Positions 41,737-52,669 of a stretch of DNA of 64,000 nt are shown in pieces (the first letter of the stretch is position 1; every line of letters begins with the position of its first letter). The notes beneath the pieces are model-generated. The model worked only from the letters and a program-made list of their open reading frames with translations, was not told the DNA's origin and searched no databases. The stretch is from Moraxella boevrei DSM 14165. Lineage in GTDB: Bacteria; Pseudomonadota; Gammaproteobacteria; Pseudomonadales; Moraxellaceae. The stretch spans positions 1-64,000 of the forward strand of contig NZ_KB903775.1 in the NCBI RefSeq assembly GCF_000379845.1, given 5' to 3'. Both the position numbers and the translations under genes were made by a program.

Positions 41737-43032
41737 TTATTTGACAAAACCGCTCTGTAACACGTCGCTAATCGTGTGAAACGAACCGCAAACCAACAGT
41801 ACATCCTGCGGTTTGCTCTCGGCAATCGCCTGCTCGGTCGCTTGTGCCAAATTATCATACACGATAAAATTATCGAAATAATTGGCGAGTTGGCGTTGCA
41901 AATCGGCTTTTGGCGTGGCTCTAAAAAAGTCAATTTCACCGCTAAATAATTTGTGTATCGGCAAAGTAACTAATTTCGCCAAAACTTTATCAATGTCTTT
42001 ATCAGCTAAGATTGAAAAAATCAAATACAATTTGGCATCAGCTTGTTTTTGTTGATAATTTTGCCAAAATGGTAAAAATTGACTTAATAAAAAATTAATC
42101 CCATGTTCATTATGAGCGACATCAAACACCCATTGACGCCCTAAAATCTGACGTTTATCAAAACGTCCTGCCAAATGAATGTTGGGCAATGCTTGACAAA
42201 TATGCGATACGTCAATATCTAACTGACTCGCCAACACTGCTGTAATCGCCGTTGCAGTATTGTGTAATGACAAATTCGGTAACGGTAAACCCAAGGTAAC
42301 CCCTGCACTGCTATATTGCCATTGACTTTCCGACTTTTGTTGATAAAAATAATCCGTACCAAACTGTAATAACTTGGCGTGATGTTCAGCAATAATCGGC
42401 GGAATAGTATTCGGCATATCACTTTCACCATACACTAACGTGATATCATTGCGTAAAATACCTGCTTTTTCAACACCAATTTTTTCACGCGTATCGCCGA
42501 GCCAATCCACATGGTCGATGCCAATATTAGTAATTACCGCCAAATTTGGGTCAATCACATTCACCACGTCCAAACAACCACCCAAACCGACTTCCAGCAC
42601 CCAAACATCGCAATGTTGTTCGGCAAAAATACAAAACGATGCCAACGTGGTCATTTCAAAAAACGACAAGGTCAAGCCACATTCAATTCTCGCTTTTTCC
42701 ACTTTGGCAAAAGCTTGAATTAACAAAGCATCGGATACCATGTCTTGATTAATTTTTACACGTTCGTTAAAAACTAACAAATGTGGTGATTGATACAGCC
42801 CAACTTTATAACCTGCTTTTTCACAAATACTGGCTATCGTGGCAGTAGTTGAGCCCTTACCGTTTGTCCCTGCCACAGTAAACACATAGGCATTCGGCTT
42901 ATCAATACCTAAATTTTGAAATACGGGGAACACACGTTCTAGCCCCATATCAATAGCAGAGACATGGATATTGTGCATATAGTTTAACCAATCCATTAAG
43001 CTACTTTGTAAAGTTGGCCCACTGTTTTGCAT
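41737..43032 (-). CDS. folC: Folylpolyglutamate/dihydrofolate synthase
   Basis: This 431-aa Mur-ligase-type enzyme has the P-loop VAGTNGKGSTTATIASI near residue 52 and FEMTTLASFCIFA, and VLEVGLGGCLDVVNV near residue 145. It adds glutamate to folates and makes dihydrofolate. AAGGAA precedes the ATG. It is 17 bases downstream of the DUF4126-like gene. Confidence 0.93.
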   Translation of the reverse strand: MQNSGPTLQSSLMDWLNYMHNIHVSAIDMGLERVFPVFQNLGIDKPNAYVFTVAGTNGKGSTTATIASICEKAGYKVGLYQSPHLLVFNERVKINQDMVSDALLIQAFAKVEKARIECGLTLSFFEMTTLASFCIFAEQHCDVWVLEVGLGGCLDVVNVIDPNLAVITNIGIDHVDWLGDTREKIGVEKAGILRNDITLVYGESDMPNTIPPIIAEHHAKLLQFGTDYFYQQKSESQWQYSSAGVTLGLPLPNLSLHNTATAITAVLASQLDIDVSHICQALPNIHLAGRFDKRQILGRQWVFDVAHNEHGINFLLSQFLPFWQNYQQKQADAKLYLIFSILADKDIDKVLAKLVTLPIHKLFSGEIDFFRATPKADLQRQLANYFDNFIVYDNLAQATEQAIAESKPQDVLLVCGSFHTISDVLQSGFVK

Positions 43033-43049
43033 ATAATTTCCTTATTTTT

Positions 43050-43574
43050 TTAACGAATATTATTGGATTTTCTTAATTTTGTAATTAACCAAATAAAACC
43101 AATTAAACCAATCACTAACGCAACCATGGCAATGATTGGGGCAAAAATTGACAATACCGATAAGCCAATCGCCGTACCCGTTTCCGCCATAGAGATTGCA
43201 GGATTTACCAAACCACCTGTAGTTGCGGTGGAGACCGCCCGAGTGGTCGCACTCGTACCTTTAATAGTCGCCGCCCCACCACCTGCAACAATAGCCAACG
43301 TCCCTGCCACCCCAGCCAACGGTACGGCAATCGTGTCTAACAAATTATCCAGCACAGGCACAGGCACAAGATAGCTCACCGACTCAACGATACTCGCCAC
43401 GCCCAAAATCACTAACGCAGGAACTGAACCAACCCACATCCACGTTTCGTTCAACGGAATAATGCCAAAATAAGAAGCACAACTGAGTTCAAATAACGGC
43501 ACAAACACCCGAAAACCTGAGCTTGCCGCCAAGCCAATTCCCAGAAACACGCTCAAAAATATTTCAGCTGTCAT
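43050..43574 (-). CDS. DUF4126-like membrane protein
   Basis: I start at ATG 43574, which has GAGA seven bases upstream; ATG 43586 has none. The 174-aa protein has about five hydrophobic segments and the pattern GIGLAASSGFRVFVPLF near the N-terminus with PVPVLDNLLDTIAVPLAG in the middle. These resemble the DUF4126 family as I recall it. Its function is not known. It probably belongs to an operon with folC. Confidence 0.65.
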   Translation of the reverse strand: MTAEIFLSVFLGIGLAASSGFRVFVPLFELSCASYFGIIPLNETWMWVGSVPALVILGVASIVESVSYLVPVPVLDNLLDTIAVPLAGVAGTLAIVAGGGAATIKGTSATTRAVSTATTGGLVNPAISMAETGTAIGLSVLSIFAPIIAMVALVIGLIGFIWLITKLRKSNNIR

Positions 43575-43614
43575 CGTATTTCTCATATTTTTTAAAAAAA
43601 TTATTTAAATATTA

Positions 43615-44370
43615 TTAACTAAAAAACACATATTTACTCAGCATGGCAAAGCACATCAGCACAATCATCGGACGGATAAAAGCGACACCACCTTTTACCG
43701 CTAAATTTGCTCCCAAACTTGCCCCGATAAATTGCCCAATCATCATGGCAAAACCCACACTCCACAAAACTTTACCACCAATGATAAAAAAAGTCAGAGA
43801 TGCAATATTACTGGTAAAATTGAGTAATTTTGCCACTGCTGTCGCTTTAATCAAATCATAACCACGACCCAATACCCCACTTAACCCCAAAAACATGCCT
43901 GTGCCTGGCCCTAAATAGCCGTCATAAAAACCAATTAATGGAATCGCACCATATCGCCATTGGTTTAAAGTTAAACGTGGTTTGGTGTGAACTTTACCCA
44001 AATTTGGAGCAAATAAATAATAAATCCCGATCATTGCAATCAAAAATGGAATGGCTTTGGTTAATAAATCTGGTGGTGATAGCTGCACGGCAATCGCACC
44101 GAGCATCGCACCAATAAAACAAGTCATAATCGCTTGCCAAATTTCTTTGGGGTGGATTTTTTTATTTAAAATCATGGTAATCGATGCGGAAAATGAACCT
44201 GCAGTTGCTTGTAATTTATTCGTGCCGAGCATAAACAATGGCGGAATATTTGCCATTAACATCGCTGGCATGGTCAATAACCCCCCACCCCCTGCAATCG
44301 CATCTACAAAACCTGCCAATGTCGCAACCGCAACCAACATGGCGACCATTTCCAAACTTAAATCCAACAT
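43615..44370 (-). CDS. TauE/SafE (TSUP) family sulfite/anion permease
   Basis: This 251-aa protein has about eight hydrophobic segments and the paired TSUP repeats: GFVDAIAGGGGLLTMPAM at about 21-38 and GFYDGYLGPGTGMFLGL at about 147-163. The GGG and the GTNKLQAT motif (about 49-56) are typical. Substrate is not evident. It ends 41 bases before the DUF4126-like gene and starts an apparent operon with it and folC. Confidence 0.85.
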   Translation of the reverse strand: MLDLSLEMVAMLVAVATLAGFVDAIAGGGGLLTMPAMLMANIPPLFMLGTNKLQATAGSFSASITMILNKKIHPKEIWQAIMTCFIGAMLGAIAVQLSPPDLLTKAIPFLIAMIGIYYLFAPNLGKVHTKPRLTLNQWRYGAIPLIGFYDGYLGPGTGMFLGLSGVLGRGYDLIKATAVAKLLNFTSNIASLTFFIIGGKVLWSVGFAMMIGQFIGASLGANLAVKGGVAFIRPMIVLMCFAMLSKYVFFS

Positions 44371-44399
44371 TGTAATCTAGCACCCCATTGATACGCTAA

Positions 44400-44429
44400 A
44401 GCCCCATAAGCACAACGACTTATGGGGCT
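44400..44429 (-). terminator. Hairpin downstream of rplQ
   Basis: AGCCCCATAAG pairs with CTTATGGGGCT around an 8-base loop. The T run that follows on the minus strand is short. A second inverted repeat (AGCTGTTA/TAACAGCC) lies at about 44434-44454. It likely ends the alpha operon. Confidence 0.6.
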
Positions 44430-44470
44430 ACTTAGCTGTTAGATTGTAACAGCCTAATGGATTGTGTCAA

Positions 44471-44836
44471 TTAGTCACGGTCAACTAATTCAACATAAGC
44501 CATTGGTGCAGCATCACCATCACGGTAGCCACACTTGATAATACGTAGATATCCACCTGGACGCGCTTTATAGCGTGGGCCCAAAGTTGTGAATAATTTA
44601 CCAACGGTTGCTTTGTTGCGTAAGCGACTGAACGCTAAACGACGATTAGCAACTGAATCTTCTTTGGCTAAAGTGATTAGTGGCTCTGCCACACGGCGTA
44701 ATTCTTTAGCTTTTGGTAATGTGGTTTTGATTAGTTCATGTTCAAATAGTGAGTTCGTCATATTTTGGAACATGGCCTTACGATGGCTACTGGTACGACC
44801 CAGTTTAACTCCACTGTTACGATGTCGCATGGTCAA
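44471..44836 (-). CDS. rplQ: Ribosomal protein bL17
   Basis: This 121-aa protein starts [20 protein letters not shown] after an extra MT, and ends in the usual [19 protein letters not shown]. It sits on the surface of the large subunit near the exit tunnel. It is the last gene of the alpha operon, 14 bases after rpoA. Confidence 0.97.
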   Translation of the reverse strand: MTMRHRNSGVKLGRTSSHRKAMFQNMTNSLFEHELIKTTLPKAKELRRVAEPLITLAKEDSVANRRLAFSRLRNKATVGKLFTTLGPRYKARPGGYLRIIKCGYRDGDAAPMAYVELVDRD

Positions 44837-44850
44837 ACTTCCTTTAAATT

Positions 44851-45858
44851 TTAACGGCTACGGTAAGAAAAACGGTCATCAACACGCAAATCAGCTGGTG
44901 GCCAATTATCAAGACGCATTCCTAGCTCTAAATCTTTAGAAGCCAACACATCTTTGATTTCAGTTAATGATTTCTTACCTAGATTTGGGGTTTTTAACAA
45001 CTCAGTTTCGGTGCGTTGTACCAAATCGCCAATGTAATAAATGTTTTCCGCTTTTAAGCAATTTGCTGAGCGAACCGTTAATTCTAAGTCATCCACTGGG
45101 CGTAGAAGCACAGGGTCAACCTCTTCTTTTTCCTTAACAGGCTCCGGTGTTTGTTCTGCCTCTAAATCAACGAATACAGCGATTTGTTGTTGTAAAATCG
45201 TTGCAGCTTTACGGATTGCCTCTTCAGGGTCAATCGTACCGTTGGTTTCAAGTTCAATCACTAAGCGGTCTAGGTCGGTACGTTGTTCTACACGAGCATT
45301 TTCAACTTGATAAGCCACACGCACAACAGGGCTATAGCTTGCGTCTAATTTTAGACGACCAATCACCTTGCTATCTGCTACCTCTTTACGCACATTTGCA
45401 GGTTCATAGCCACGTCCAATCGCAACATGTAAACGCATTTTTAAATGCCCACGCTCGCTTAACGTGCCTAAAACCAAATCAGGGTTGATAATGTCAACAT
45501 TGTGCGGTAATTCAATATCAGATGCGAGTACTGTACCAGGACCTTGTTTATCAAGGGTTAAGAATACTTCATTTTGGTCATGAAGCTGAATTGCCAAACC
45601 TTTTAAATTTAACAACAAGTCTAAAACGTCTTCTTGCAAACCTTCTAAGGTTGAATACTCATGATCCACGCCTTCAATCTCTGCTTCGACAACCGCAGCA
45701 CCAGGCAATGAAGATAATAGAATACGGCGAAGGGCATTTCCAAGTGTATGCCCAAAGCCTCTTTCTAACGGTTCGAGCGTGACTTTGGCATGCGTTTCAT
45801 TGACCGTATCCACGTGAATGGCTTTCGGTGTTAGAAACTCTGTAGCATTTAGCATCAT
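44851..45858 (-). CDS. rpoA: RNA polymerase alpha subunit
   Basis: This 335-aa subunit has the N-terminal dimerisation domain ([20 protein letters not shown] at about 31-50) and the C-terminal domain ([18 protein letters not shown] near 270) that binds UP elements and activators. AGGTGA precedes the ATG. Confidence 0.97.
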   Translation of the reverse strand: MMLNATEFLTPKAIHVDTVNETHAKVTLEPLERGFGHTLGNALRRILLSSLPGAAVVEAEIEGVDHEYSTLEGLQEDVLDLLLNLKGLAIQLHDQNEVFLTLDKQGPGTVLASDIELPHNVDIINPDLVLGTLSERGHLKMRLHVAIGRGYEPANVRKEVADSKVIGRLKLDASYSPVVRVAYQVENARVEQRTDLDRLVIELETNGTIDPEEAIRKAATILQQQIAVFVDLEAEQTPEPVKEKEEVDPVLLRPVDDLELTVRSANCLKAENIYYIGDLVQRTETELLKTPNLGKKSLTEIKDVLASKDLELGMRLDNWPPADLRVDDRFSYRSR

Positions 45859-45891
45859 ATGTCACCTCGACTTTATAGTTAGTATAATTAA

Positions 45892-46533
45892 TTATTTAGA
45901 GTACAACTCAACGATCAAGTGTTCGTTGATTTCTGCTGGCAATTCAGTGCGGTCAGGTGCTTGTTTAAAAGTACCTTGTAGTTTGCTATGGTCAACTTCT
46001 AACCATGCTGGTGTACCACGTTGCCCTGCAAGCTCAATTGCATTTTTAATACGCAATTGTTCTTTTGATTTTTCATGTACAGCAATCACGTCACCGTCTT
46101 GGATTTGGATTGATGGAATATTCACACGAACAAATTCATCACGTCCAGCTTTTTTCACCAAAATCGCACGGTGGCTAACCAATTGACGTGCTTCTGCACG
46201 AGTTGCACCAAAACCCATACGATAAACGACGTTGTCCAAACGACGCTCTAACATTTGTAACAAGTTTTCACCTGTTGCACCACGCATACGTGCTGCTTCT
46301 TTATAATAGTTAGAGAATTGACGCTCTAATACACCATACATACGCTTAACTTTTTGTTTTTCACGTAATTGTGCAGAGTATTCTGAAGTTTTGCTACGAG
46401 GATTACCATGTTGACCTGGTGCACGACCAGCTTTTTTGGTTTTCTCTTCGTATGCTTTTACGCCTGATTTTAACTGTAAGTCAGTACCTTCACGACGTGA
46501 TAATTTTAATTTAGGACCTAGATAACGGGCCAT
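45892..46533 (-). CDS. rpsD: Ribosomal protein uS4
   Basis: This 213-aa protein begins [20 protein letters not shown] and has the S4 RNA-binding domain [15 protein letters not shown] near 97. In E. coli S4 represses the alpha operon. It is between rpsK and rpoA in the canonical order. Confidence 0.97.
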   Translation of the reverse strand: MARYLGPKLKLSRREGTDLQLKSGVKAYEEKTKKAGRAPGQHGNPRSKTSEYSAQLREKQKVKRMYGVLERQFSNYYKEAARMRGATGENLLQMLERRLDNVVYRMGFGATRAEARQLVSHRAILVKKAGRDEFVRVNIPSIQIQDGDVIAVHEKSKEQLRIKNAIELAGQRGTPAWLEVDHSKLQGTFKQAPDRTELPAEINEHLIVELYSK

Positions 46534-46544
46534 GAAGAGTCTCC

Positions 46545-46934
46545 TTATACGCGACGCTTTTTAGGTGGACGAGTTCCGTTGTGTGGAATCGGGGTTACAT
46601 CGCTAATGCTGTTAATTTTATAACCCAAAGCACCTAATGCTCTAACCGCAGACTCACGACCAGGTCCTGGACCTTTCACCAACACATCAACATTTTTTAC
46701 GCCGTATTCTTGTGCAGCTTTACCCGCAACTTCAGCAGCTACCTGAGCAGCAAATGGTGTTGATTTACGTGAACCACGGAAGCCTTGTCCACCGGCGGTG
46801 GCCCAAGCCAAAGCATTACCTTGACGGTCGGTAATGGTTACAATGGTGTTATTAAAAGACGCATGGATATGGGCTACGCCCTCAGAAACTGAGCGGCGAG
46901 TCACTTTTTTGCGACTACGAGTGTCTTTTGCCAT
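46545..46934 (-). CDS. rpsK: Ribosomal protein uS11
   Basis: This 129-aa protein has [19 protein letters not shown], the family signature, and ends [15 protein letters not shown]. It is part of the 30S platform. It lies 20 bases from rpsM. Confidence 0.97.
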   Translation of the reverse strand: MAKDTRSRKKVTRRSVSEGVAHIHASFNNTIVTITDRQGNALAWATAGGQGFRGSRKSTPFAAQVAAEVAGKAAQEYGVKNVDVLVKGPGPGRESAVRALGALGYKINSISDVTPIPHNGTRPPKKRRV

Positions 46935-46954
46935 CTTTTAGCTTCCTAAGTAAA

Positions 46955-47311
46955 TTATTTTTTAATTGCTTTACGTGGACCCTTACGAGTACGCGCATTT
47001 GTTTTAGTACGTTGACCACGAACTGGCAAACCACGACGATGGCGCAAACCACGATAGCAACCTAAATCCACCAAACGTTTGATATTCATCGAAATTTCAC
47101 GACGTAAGTCACCTTCTGTCGTATAGTTTGCAACTTCTGAACGGACAGCATCAAGCTGTGCATCATCTAACTGACCAATTTTGATAGTTGGTGCAATGTT
47201 GACCGCTTCTAAGATTTTAGCAGCAGTGGTACGACCAATACCAAAAATGTAAGTTAATGAGATGATAGCATGCTTGTTGTCCGGAATGTTTACACCGGCA
47301 ATACGAGCCAT
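46955..47311 (-). CDS. rpsM: Ribosomal protein uS13
   Basis: I start at ATG 47311 ([15 protein letters not shown]), with GGAG eight bases upstream; the in-frame ATG two codons earlier is too close to that site. The 118-aa protein has the Arg-rich end [21 protein letters not shown] 150-base spacer with a hairpin separates it from rpmJ. Confidence 0.96.
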   Translation of the reverse strand: MARIAGVNIPDNKHAIISLTYIFGIGRTTAAKILEAVNIAPTIKIGQLDDAQLDAVRSEVANYTTEGDLRREISMNIKRLVDLGCYRGLRHRRGLPVRGQRTKTNARTRKGPRKAIKK

Positions 47312-47409
47312 TGACATTTCTCCAATTTTAAAAACAAGATGAATAATTCATCTACTCTTATGTGTGAAATTGAACTTTGGTTATCTACAAAATTTCAAAA
47401 TCACAACAA

Positions 47410-47435
47410 GTAGCGGATAATACTATATCCGCTAC
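47410..47435 (-). other. Hairpin between rpmJ and rpsM
   Basis: GTAGCGGATA and TATCCGCTAC form a perfect 10-bp stem with a 6-base loop. No U-tract follows on the minus strand, so it is not a standard terminator. It may be part of an alpha operon leader or an attenuation site. Confidence 0.6.
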
Positions 47436-47461
47436 ATTTTTGCAAGCACTAATTGATATTT

Positions 47462-47578
47462 TTAGCCTTGACGTTGTTTGTGACGTGATTCGCTACTGCA
47501 AATTACACGCACAACACCTTTACGACGAACAATTTTGCAATTGCCACAAATTTTTTTTACAGATGCTTGTACTTTCAT
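47462..47578 (-). CDS. rpmJ: Ribosomal protein bL36
   Basis: This 38-aa frame reads [19 protein letters not shown] and ends ESRHKQRQG. The Cys-Cys-Cys-His zinc ligands (CGNC, C, H) are kept, so it is the zinc form. It lies 19 bases after secY. Confidence 0.96.
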   Translation of the reverse strand: MKVQASVKKICGNCKIVRRKGVVRVICSSESRHKQRQG

Positions 47579-47597
47579 TTTAAGCTCCTAAAGTAGG

Positions 47598-48932
47598 TTA
47601 AGGTTGTTTAACACCAGTCTGCAACAACGAATAATCATGATATTGGTTAGTCATTAAATGGGCTCTAACTTGTGCAATAAAGTCCATAATCACCACCACG
47701 CTGATTAATACTGATGTTCCACCTAACTGGAATGGGATTCCAAAGGCAGATTGTAAAATCATTGGCATCAAACAAATAAGGGTCATGTAAATCGCACCAA
47801 TGAAGGTTAAACGATTAAGCACATGGTCTAAATAACGTTGAGTCTGTTGTCCAGGTCGAATACCAGGGATATAAGCACCACTTTTTTTCAAGTTTTCTGC
47901 CACTTCTTTTGGACTAAATACCAATGCTGTGTAAAAATAACAGAAAAAGATAATCAATGCCCCAAAAATCACCAAATACAACGGTTGTCCAGGTGATAAT
48001 ACCAATGCCATATTTTGCAAAAGGGTTTGGAACATATTTGGATTGGCAGAATGTCCAACCCATTGTCCTAAACTTGCAGGAAATAATAGCAAAGAACTGG
48101 CAAAAATTGCAGGGATTACCCCTGCCATATTAATTTTTAATGGCAGGTGAGATTGTTGCTGTGCATAGATTTTACGTCCTTGTTGTTGTTTTTGGGCATA
48201 ATTGACAGGAATACGGCGTTGTGCACGCTCAATAAACACAATCGCTGCAACCACCGCCAATGCCAACATCGCAAAAATAAACAAGGCAATCATGTTCATT
48301 TGTCCTTGTTGCACTGATGTAATCGATTGCGTAATTACGGTTGGGAACGTAGCAACAATTCCAGCTAAAATTAGCATGGAAATACCGTTACCAATGCCCC
48401 GCTCGGTAATTTGCTCACCTAGCCACATTAAGAACATAGAACCTGCAACCAAAGAAGTTACTGCAGGTACATAAAAAGTTATACCTGACGATAGGGTCAA
48501 GTTTTGACTAATTAATCCCGTACACATACCAACGGCTTGCACAAATGCCAAAAGCAACGTAAGTTGCCTTGTATATTTATTGATTTGACGTTGCCCTGCT
48601 TGACCTTCTTTTTTCAAAGCATCAAGTGAAGGTATCACTGCCGTCATCATTTGCACAATAATTGACGCAGAAATATACGGCATAATTCCCAGCGCCATCA
48701 CAGACATCCGCTCCAATGCACCACCTGAGAACATATTAAAAAGTCCCAAAATGGTATTTTCATTGGTTTGAAAAAAGTTTGCTAGGCTATCTGGGTTCAT
48801 GCCTGGAATCGGCACGTGTGAACCAAAACGGTAAACGACCAAAGCACCCAACAAGAACAATAAGCGATTAAATAGCTCATCATACTTACGAATAAAACTT
48901 AAAGGGTTCATAGATGTTGAATGCTTTGCCAC
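47598..48932 (-). CDS. secY: Preprotein translocase subunit SecY
   Basis: This 444-aa channel has ten membrane helices with the plug-region GALERMSVMALGIMPYISASIIVQ at about 70-92. The cytosolic loop has YAQKQQQGRKIYAQQQSHLP, and TM10 ends before the tail QYHDYSLLQTGVKQP. It forms the SecYEG channel with SecE (39.7 kb here). It follows rplO by 6 bases. Confidence 0.97.
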   Translation of the reverse strand: MAKHSTSMNPLSFIRKYDELFNRLLFLLGALVVYRFGSHVPIPGMNPDSLANFFQTNENTILGLFNMFSGGALERMSVMALGIMPYISASIIVQMMTAVIPSLDALKKEGQAGQRQINKYTRQLTLLLAFVQAVGMCTGLISQNLTLSSGITFYVPAVTSLVAGSMFLMWLGEQITERGIGNGISMLILAGIVATFPTVITQSITSVQQGQMNMIALFIFAMLALAVVAAIVFIERAQRRIPVNYAQKQQQGRKIYAQQQSHLPLKINMAGVIPAIFASSLLLFPASLGQWVGHSANPNMFQTLLQNMALVLSPGQPLYLVIFGALIIFFCYFYTALVFSPKEVAENLKKSGAYIPGIRPGQQTQRYLDHVLNRLTFIGAIYMTLICLMPMILQSAFGIPFQLGGTSVLISVVVIMDFIAQVRAHLMTNQYHDYSLLQTGVKQP

Positions 48933-48938
48933 TTAGGA

Positions 48939-49379
48939 TTACTCCTCAACAGTACCACCAGCAGCTTCAATAGCAGCTTTAGCACCTTTTGTCACTTTAA
49001 CGCCTTTGAACGTATATGCTTTAGTTACTTCACCTGATAAGATGATACGAACACGTTGCATATCACGACGTACAATATTCGCCGCTTTCAAGGTTTCTAG
49101 GCTTACTAGTTCGCCTTCTATTTGATTTAATTCAGATAGACGTACTTCTGCTGTTACCATTGCCAATTTGCTGGTAAAACCAAATTTTGGCAAACGGCGA
49201 TATAGTGGCATTTGACCACCTTCAAAACCTGAGCGAATACCTGAGCCAGAACGTGAAGTTTGACCTTTGATACCACGACCACCCGTTTTACCGATACCAG
49301 AACCGATACCGCGACCACGGCGGTGTTTTGCTTTTTTCGAACCTTCAGCAGGTGATAATTCGTTTAAACGAAGTCCCAT
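48939..49379 (-). CDS. rplO: Ribosomal protein uL15
   Basis: This 146-aa protein has [20 protein letters not shown] and the Gly/Arg-rich [19 protein letters not shown] typical of uL15. It overlaps the rpmD stop as TAATG. Confidence 0.97.
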   Translation of the reverse strand: MGLRLNELSPAEGSKKAKHRRGRGIGSGIGKTGGRGIKGQTSRSGSGIRSGFEGGQMPLYRRLPKFGFTSKLAMVTAEVRLSELNQIEGELVSLETLKAANIVRRDMQRVRIILSGEVTKAYTFKGVKVTKGAKAAIEAAGGTVEE

Positions 49380-49558
49380 TATGCTTCCTCCACTTTAACC
49401 ATATAGTTAACACGGTTAACCATACCACGGGTAGAAGGGGTGTCTTCAACTTCTACAGTATGTCCAATACGACGTAACCCTAAACCTTTTAGACAAGCCT
49501 TGTGGCTTTCTAAGCGGTGGGCACTCGATTTAATTTGAGTAACTTTCATTTTTTTCAT
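49379..49558 (-). CDS. rpmD: Ribosomal protein uL30
   Basis: This 59-aa frame begins [16 protein letters not shown] and contains [20 protein letters not shown] and the [11 protein letters not shown] end. AGGTGA upstream supports the first ATG. It is often missed by ORF finders because of its length. Confidence 0.95.
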   Translation of the reverse strand: MKKMKVTQIKSSAHRLESHKACLKGLGLRRIGHTVEVEDTPSTRGMVNRVNYMVKVEEA

Positions 49559-49576
49559 GATAACTCACCTTAGCTC

Positions 49577-50074
49577 TTAGCCCAAAATTTCTTCAACAGT
49601 TTTGCCACGTTTGTTGGCCATTTTTTCTGGCGATGACATTTCTTTTAAACCATTAAATGTCGCACGTACAACGTTCGCAGCATTGGTTGAACCATAGCAT
49701 TTTGCCAATACGTTTTGTACACCAGCAACCTCTAATACAGCACGCATCGCACCACCAGCAATAACACCAGTACCTTCAGAAGCTGGTTGCATATATACAC
49801 GGCTTGCACCATGACGAGCGGTGATAGGATGTTGTAAAGTTGTGCCATCAAGATCAACGGTAATCATATTACGTTTAGCAGCTTCTAGGGCTTTTGAAAT
49901 AGCGGCCGGTACTTCACGGGCTTTACCACGACCAAAACCAACACGACCATTACCATCACCAACAACTGTCAATGCGGTAAATGAAAAGATTGTACCACCT
50001 TTCACTACTTTTGCAACACGTCCAACGGTTACCAAGCGTTCTACTAAACCATCTGTTTGTTCAACTTTTGCCAT
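49577..50074 (-). CDS. rpsE: Ribosomal protein uS5
   Basis: This 165-aa protein has the S5 signature [20 protein letters not shown] and ends [16 protein letters not shown]. It acts in decoding fidelity. It starts 2 bases after rplR. Confidence 0.97.
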   Translation of the reverse strand: MAKVEQTDGLVERLVTVGRVAKVVKGGTIFSFTALTVVGDGNGRVGFGRGKAREVPAAISKALEAAKRNMITVDLDGTTLQHPITARHGASRVYMQPASEGTGVIAGGAMRAVLEVAGVQNVLAKCYGSTNAANVVRATFNGLKEMSSPEKMANKRGKTVEEILG

Positions 50075-50076
50075 GA

Positions 50077-50427
50077 TTAGAACTCCAATCCATTTTCACG
50101 GGCTGCATCAGCTAAGGCTTTAACACGGCCATGATATTTAAAACCACTACGGTCAAAAGCAACCTTGGTAATACCAGCGGCTTTTGCACGTTCAGCGATT
50201 AATTTACCTACAGCAGTTGCTGCTTCAATATTACTAGTTGCACCAGAACGTAAAGTTGCATCTAAGGTTGATGCTTGCGCCAACACTTCGCCACCAGTTG
50301 GTGAAATGATTTGAGCATAAATATGAGTATTGGTACGGTTTACCGATAAACGATTAACGCCTAAACCACGGATATGAGCACGGGTTTTTTTAGCTCTGCG
50401 TAAGCGAGCAGCTTTTTTATCAAACAT
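50077..50427 (-). CDS. rplR: Ribosomal protein uL18
   Basis: This 116-aa protein has [20 protein letters not shown] and the C-terminal [20 protein letters not shown]. It binds 5S rRNA. It lies 11 bases after rplF. Confidence 0.97.
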   Translation of the reverse strand: MFDKKAARLRRAKKTRAHIRGLGVNRLSVNRTNTHIYAQIISPTGGEVLAQASTLDATLRSGATSNIEAATAVGKLIAERAKAAGITKVAFDRSGFKYHGRVKALADAARENGLEF

Positions 50428-50438
50428 ATCATTTCACC

Positions 50439-50972
50439 TTATTTTTTCTTAGCTTCTTTACGAGCGACATACTCATCGCTATAACGAACGCCTTTACCTT
50501 TATAAGGCTCAGGTGGGCGATAGCCACGAATGTTAGCGGCTGCTTGACCTAGCTTTTGCTTATCGGTAGACTTTAGAACAATCTCAGTTGCTGATGGCGT
50601 TTCAGCAGTGACACCTTCTGGCAAAGTGTATTCAATTGGGTGTGAGTAACCTAAGTTTAGGTTAACTTTATTACCTGCAACAGCAGCTTTGTAACCAACA
50701 CCAATCAATTGCAAACGACGTTCAAAACCTTCAGAAACGCCTTTTACCATGTTATTTAACAATGCACGGGTTGTGCCAGTATGCATCCACGCTTCTTTGC
50801 TGTCTTTAACAGGAGAAAGCGTAATGACATTTTCTTCTTGTTTTAGCTCGACCAAATCATGCAGGCGTAAAGACAAAGAACCTTTGCTACCTTTAACTTC
50901 AACCTGCTGACCGTTCAACGCAACACTTGTACCAGTTGGTAGTGTTACAGGGGCTTTAGCCACACGAGACAT
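50439..50972 (-). CDS. rplF: Ribosomal protein uL6
   Basis: I start at ATG 50972 ([14 protein letters not shown]), giving 177 aa as usual; the frame extends further upstream without support. The C-terminus has [18 protein letters not shown], the family signature. It lies near the GTPase centre of the 50S subunit. Confidence 0.96.
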   Translation of the reverse strand: MSRVAKAPVTLPTGTSVALNGQQVEVKGSKGSLSLRLHDLVELKQEENVITLSPVKDSKEAWMHTGTTRALLNNMVKGVSEGFERRLQLIGVGYKAAVAGNKVNLNLGYSHPIEYTLPEGVTAETPSATEIVLKSTDKQKLGQAAANIRGYRPPEPYKGKGVRYSDEYVARKEAKKK

Positions 50973-51049
50973 ACGGTAATTCCTATAAAAGTTAATAAAA
51001 AATGAACAGACACGCAAAAAATCGCTGTCTGTTCGGAAGAAATCATTGA

Positions 51050-51448
51050 TTAAGCAACAAAAGCAATAACTTCGCCACCTAATCCAGCTTTACGAGCTTC
51101 ACGGTCACTCATAATGCCTTTGTTAGTAGAAATGATAGCTACACCAAGACCTTGCTTAACGCTTGGAAGTTCATCTTTACCACGGTATTGACGTAAACCA
51201 GGACGACTGTAACGCTTAATCGTTTCGATCACTGGTTTACCTTCAAAATATTTTAATTCAATTGTTAATTCAGACTTACCTTTTGTAACTTCTTCCACAC
51301 TTGCAGAAGCAACATAGCCTTCGTTAACTAACAAATCAGCAATTGATTTGCGTAATTTTGAGCTTGGCATTATAACAGATGCTTTTTCTGCCATTTGTGC
51401 GTTACGGATACGGGTTAGCATATCAGCTACGGTGTCTTGCATACTCAT
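51050..51448 (-). CDS. rpsH: Ribosomal protein uS8
   Basis: This 132-aa protein begins [18 protein letters not shown] with GAGG seven bases upstream and has the signature [20 protein letters not shown]. In E. coli S8 represses spc operon translation. Confidence 0.97.
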   Translation of the reverse strand: MSMQDTVADMLTRIRNAQMAEKASVIMPSSKLRKSIADLLVNEGYVASASVEEVTKGKSELTIELKYFEGKPVIETIKRYSRPGLRQYRGKDELPSVKQGLGVAIISTNKGIMSDREARKAGLGGEVIAFVA

Positions 51449-51459
51449 ATTGTATCCTC

Positions 51460-51765
51460 TTACCAGCTTGCTTTACGAACGCCAGGTACATCACCTTGCA
51501 TTACTTTTTCACGAATCATGTTACGTGAAAGACCAAATTTACGGAAGTAACCATGTGGACGACCTGTTAAGGCACAACGGTTACGTAAACGTACTGGTGA
51601 AGCGTTACGTGGTAATGCTTGAAGTGCAAGCATTGCATCCATACGTTCTTCATCAGTCGCTTTGATGTCGCTGATAATTGCTTTAAGCTTGGCACGCTTC
51701 TCAGCATATTTAGCAACAGTCGCTTCGCGTTTGTATTCACGATTAATCATACTTTTCTTTGCCAT
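51460..51765 (-). CDS. rpsN: Ribosomal protein uS14
   Basis: This 101-aa protein is the long, zinc-free form (no CxxC pair). It has [20 protein letters not shown], the family signature. It assembles in the 30S head. Confidence 0.97.
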   Translation of the reverse strand: MAKKSMINREYKREATVAKYAEKRAKLKAIISDIKATDEERMDAMLALQALPRNASPVRLRNRCALTGRPHGYFRKFGLSRNMIREKVMQGDVPGVRKASW

Positions 51766-51784
51766 ATTGCTTTATCCTTGCTGT

Positions 51785-52324
51785 TTAGCCTTTAAACGGA
51801 AAGCCGAATGCTTTAAGCAATGCACGACCTTGTTCATCAGTTTTTGCAGTAGTGGTAATGGTGATATCTAAACCACGAATACGGTCAATTTTATCAAAAT
51901 CTACTTCAGGGAAGACGATTTGCTCTTTGATACCTAGTGAGTAGTTACCACGACCATCGAACGCTTTATCAGAAAAACCGCGGAAGTCACGAATACGTGG
52001 AATTGCGATTGCGATTAAGCGATCCAAAAATTCGTACATTTGTTCGCCACGTAAGGTTACTTTACAGCCAATTGGCCATTCTTCACGGATTTTAAAGCCT
52101 GCAACAGATTTACGAGCTTTTGTTACAACTGGTTTTTGACCTGCAATTGCAGTCATATCAGCCAATGCACCTTCAAGTACTTTTTTGTCTTGAGCTGCGG
52201 CACCAACACCCATATTTAGAGTGATTTTGGTGATTTTTGGAATTTCCATAACGTTGGTTAAGCCTAACTCTTTTTGTAGTTGTTGCTTAAGTTGTTCGTT
52301 ATATTGTGTTTTAAGTCTAGCCAT
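51785..52324 (-). CDS. rplE: Ribosomal protein uL5
   Basis: ATG 52324 with AAGGG eight bases upstream gives 179 aa ([20 protein letters not shown]); the upstream in-frame TTG start is not needed. The signature [17 protein letters not shown] is present. It binds 5S rRNA. Confidence 0.96.
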   Translation of the reverse strand: MARLKTQYNEQLKQQLQKELGLTNVMEIPKITKITLNMGVGAAAQDKKVLEGALADMTAIAGQKPVVTKARKSVAGFKIREEWPIGCKVTLRGEQMYEFLDRLIAIAIPRIRDFRGFSDKAFDGRGNYSLGIKEQIVFPEVDFDKIDRIRGLDITITTTAKTDEQGRALLKAFGFPFKG

Positions 52325-52343
52325 TACCAATACCCTTAGATGG

Positions 52344-52661
52344 TTATGCAGTCGCCACTACTTCACCTGATGAACGATAAACACGTTGTTTTTTGCCTTC
52401 TGCGTTCACTTGGTAAGAAATACGATCTGCCTTTTGGGTTGTTGCGTTAAAAATTGCAACGTTTGAAATATGTAAAAATGCTTCTTGTTCAACAATACCA
52501 CCTGCTTTACCAGTCATTTGATTTGGTTTTTGGTGCTTCTTAACAATGTTGATACCTTCAACTTTTACACGGTCTTCTTTTAATGCCAAGATAGTACCTT
52601 GCTTGCCTTTGTCTTTGCCTGCAATTACAATTACTTGGTCACCTTTGCGTAATTTTGCCAT
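52344..52661 (-). CDS. rplX: Ribosomal protein uL24
   Basis: This 105-aa protein has the KOW motif [19 protein letters not shown] at the N-terminus. It is an early assembly initiator near the tunnel exit. It lies 8 bases after rplN. Confidence 0.97.
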   Translation of the reverse strand: MAKLRKGDQVIVIAGKDKGKQGTILALKEDRVKVEGINIVKKHQKPNQMTGKAGGIVEQEAFLHISNVAIFNATTQKADRISYQVNAEGKKQRVYRSSGEVVATA

Positions 52662-52669
52662 TTTTTACC

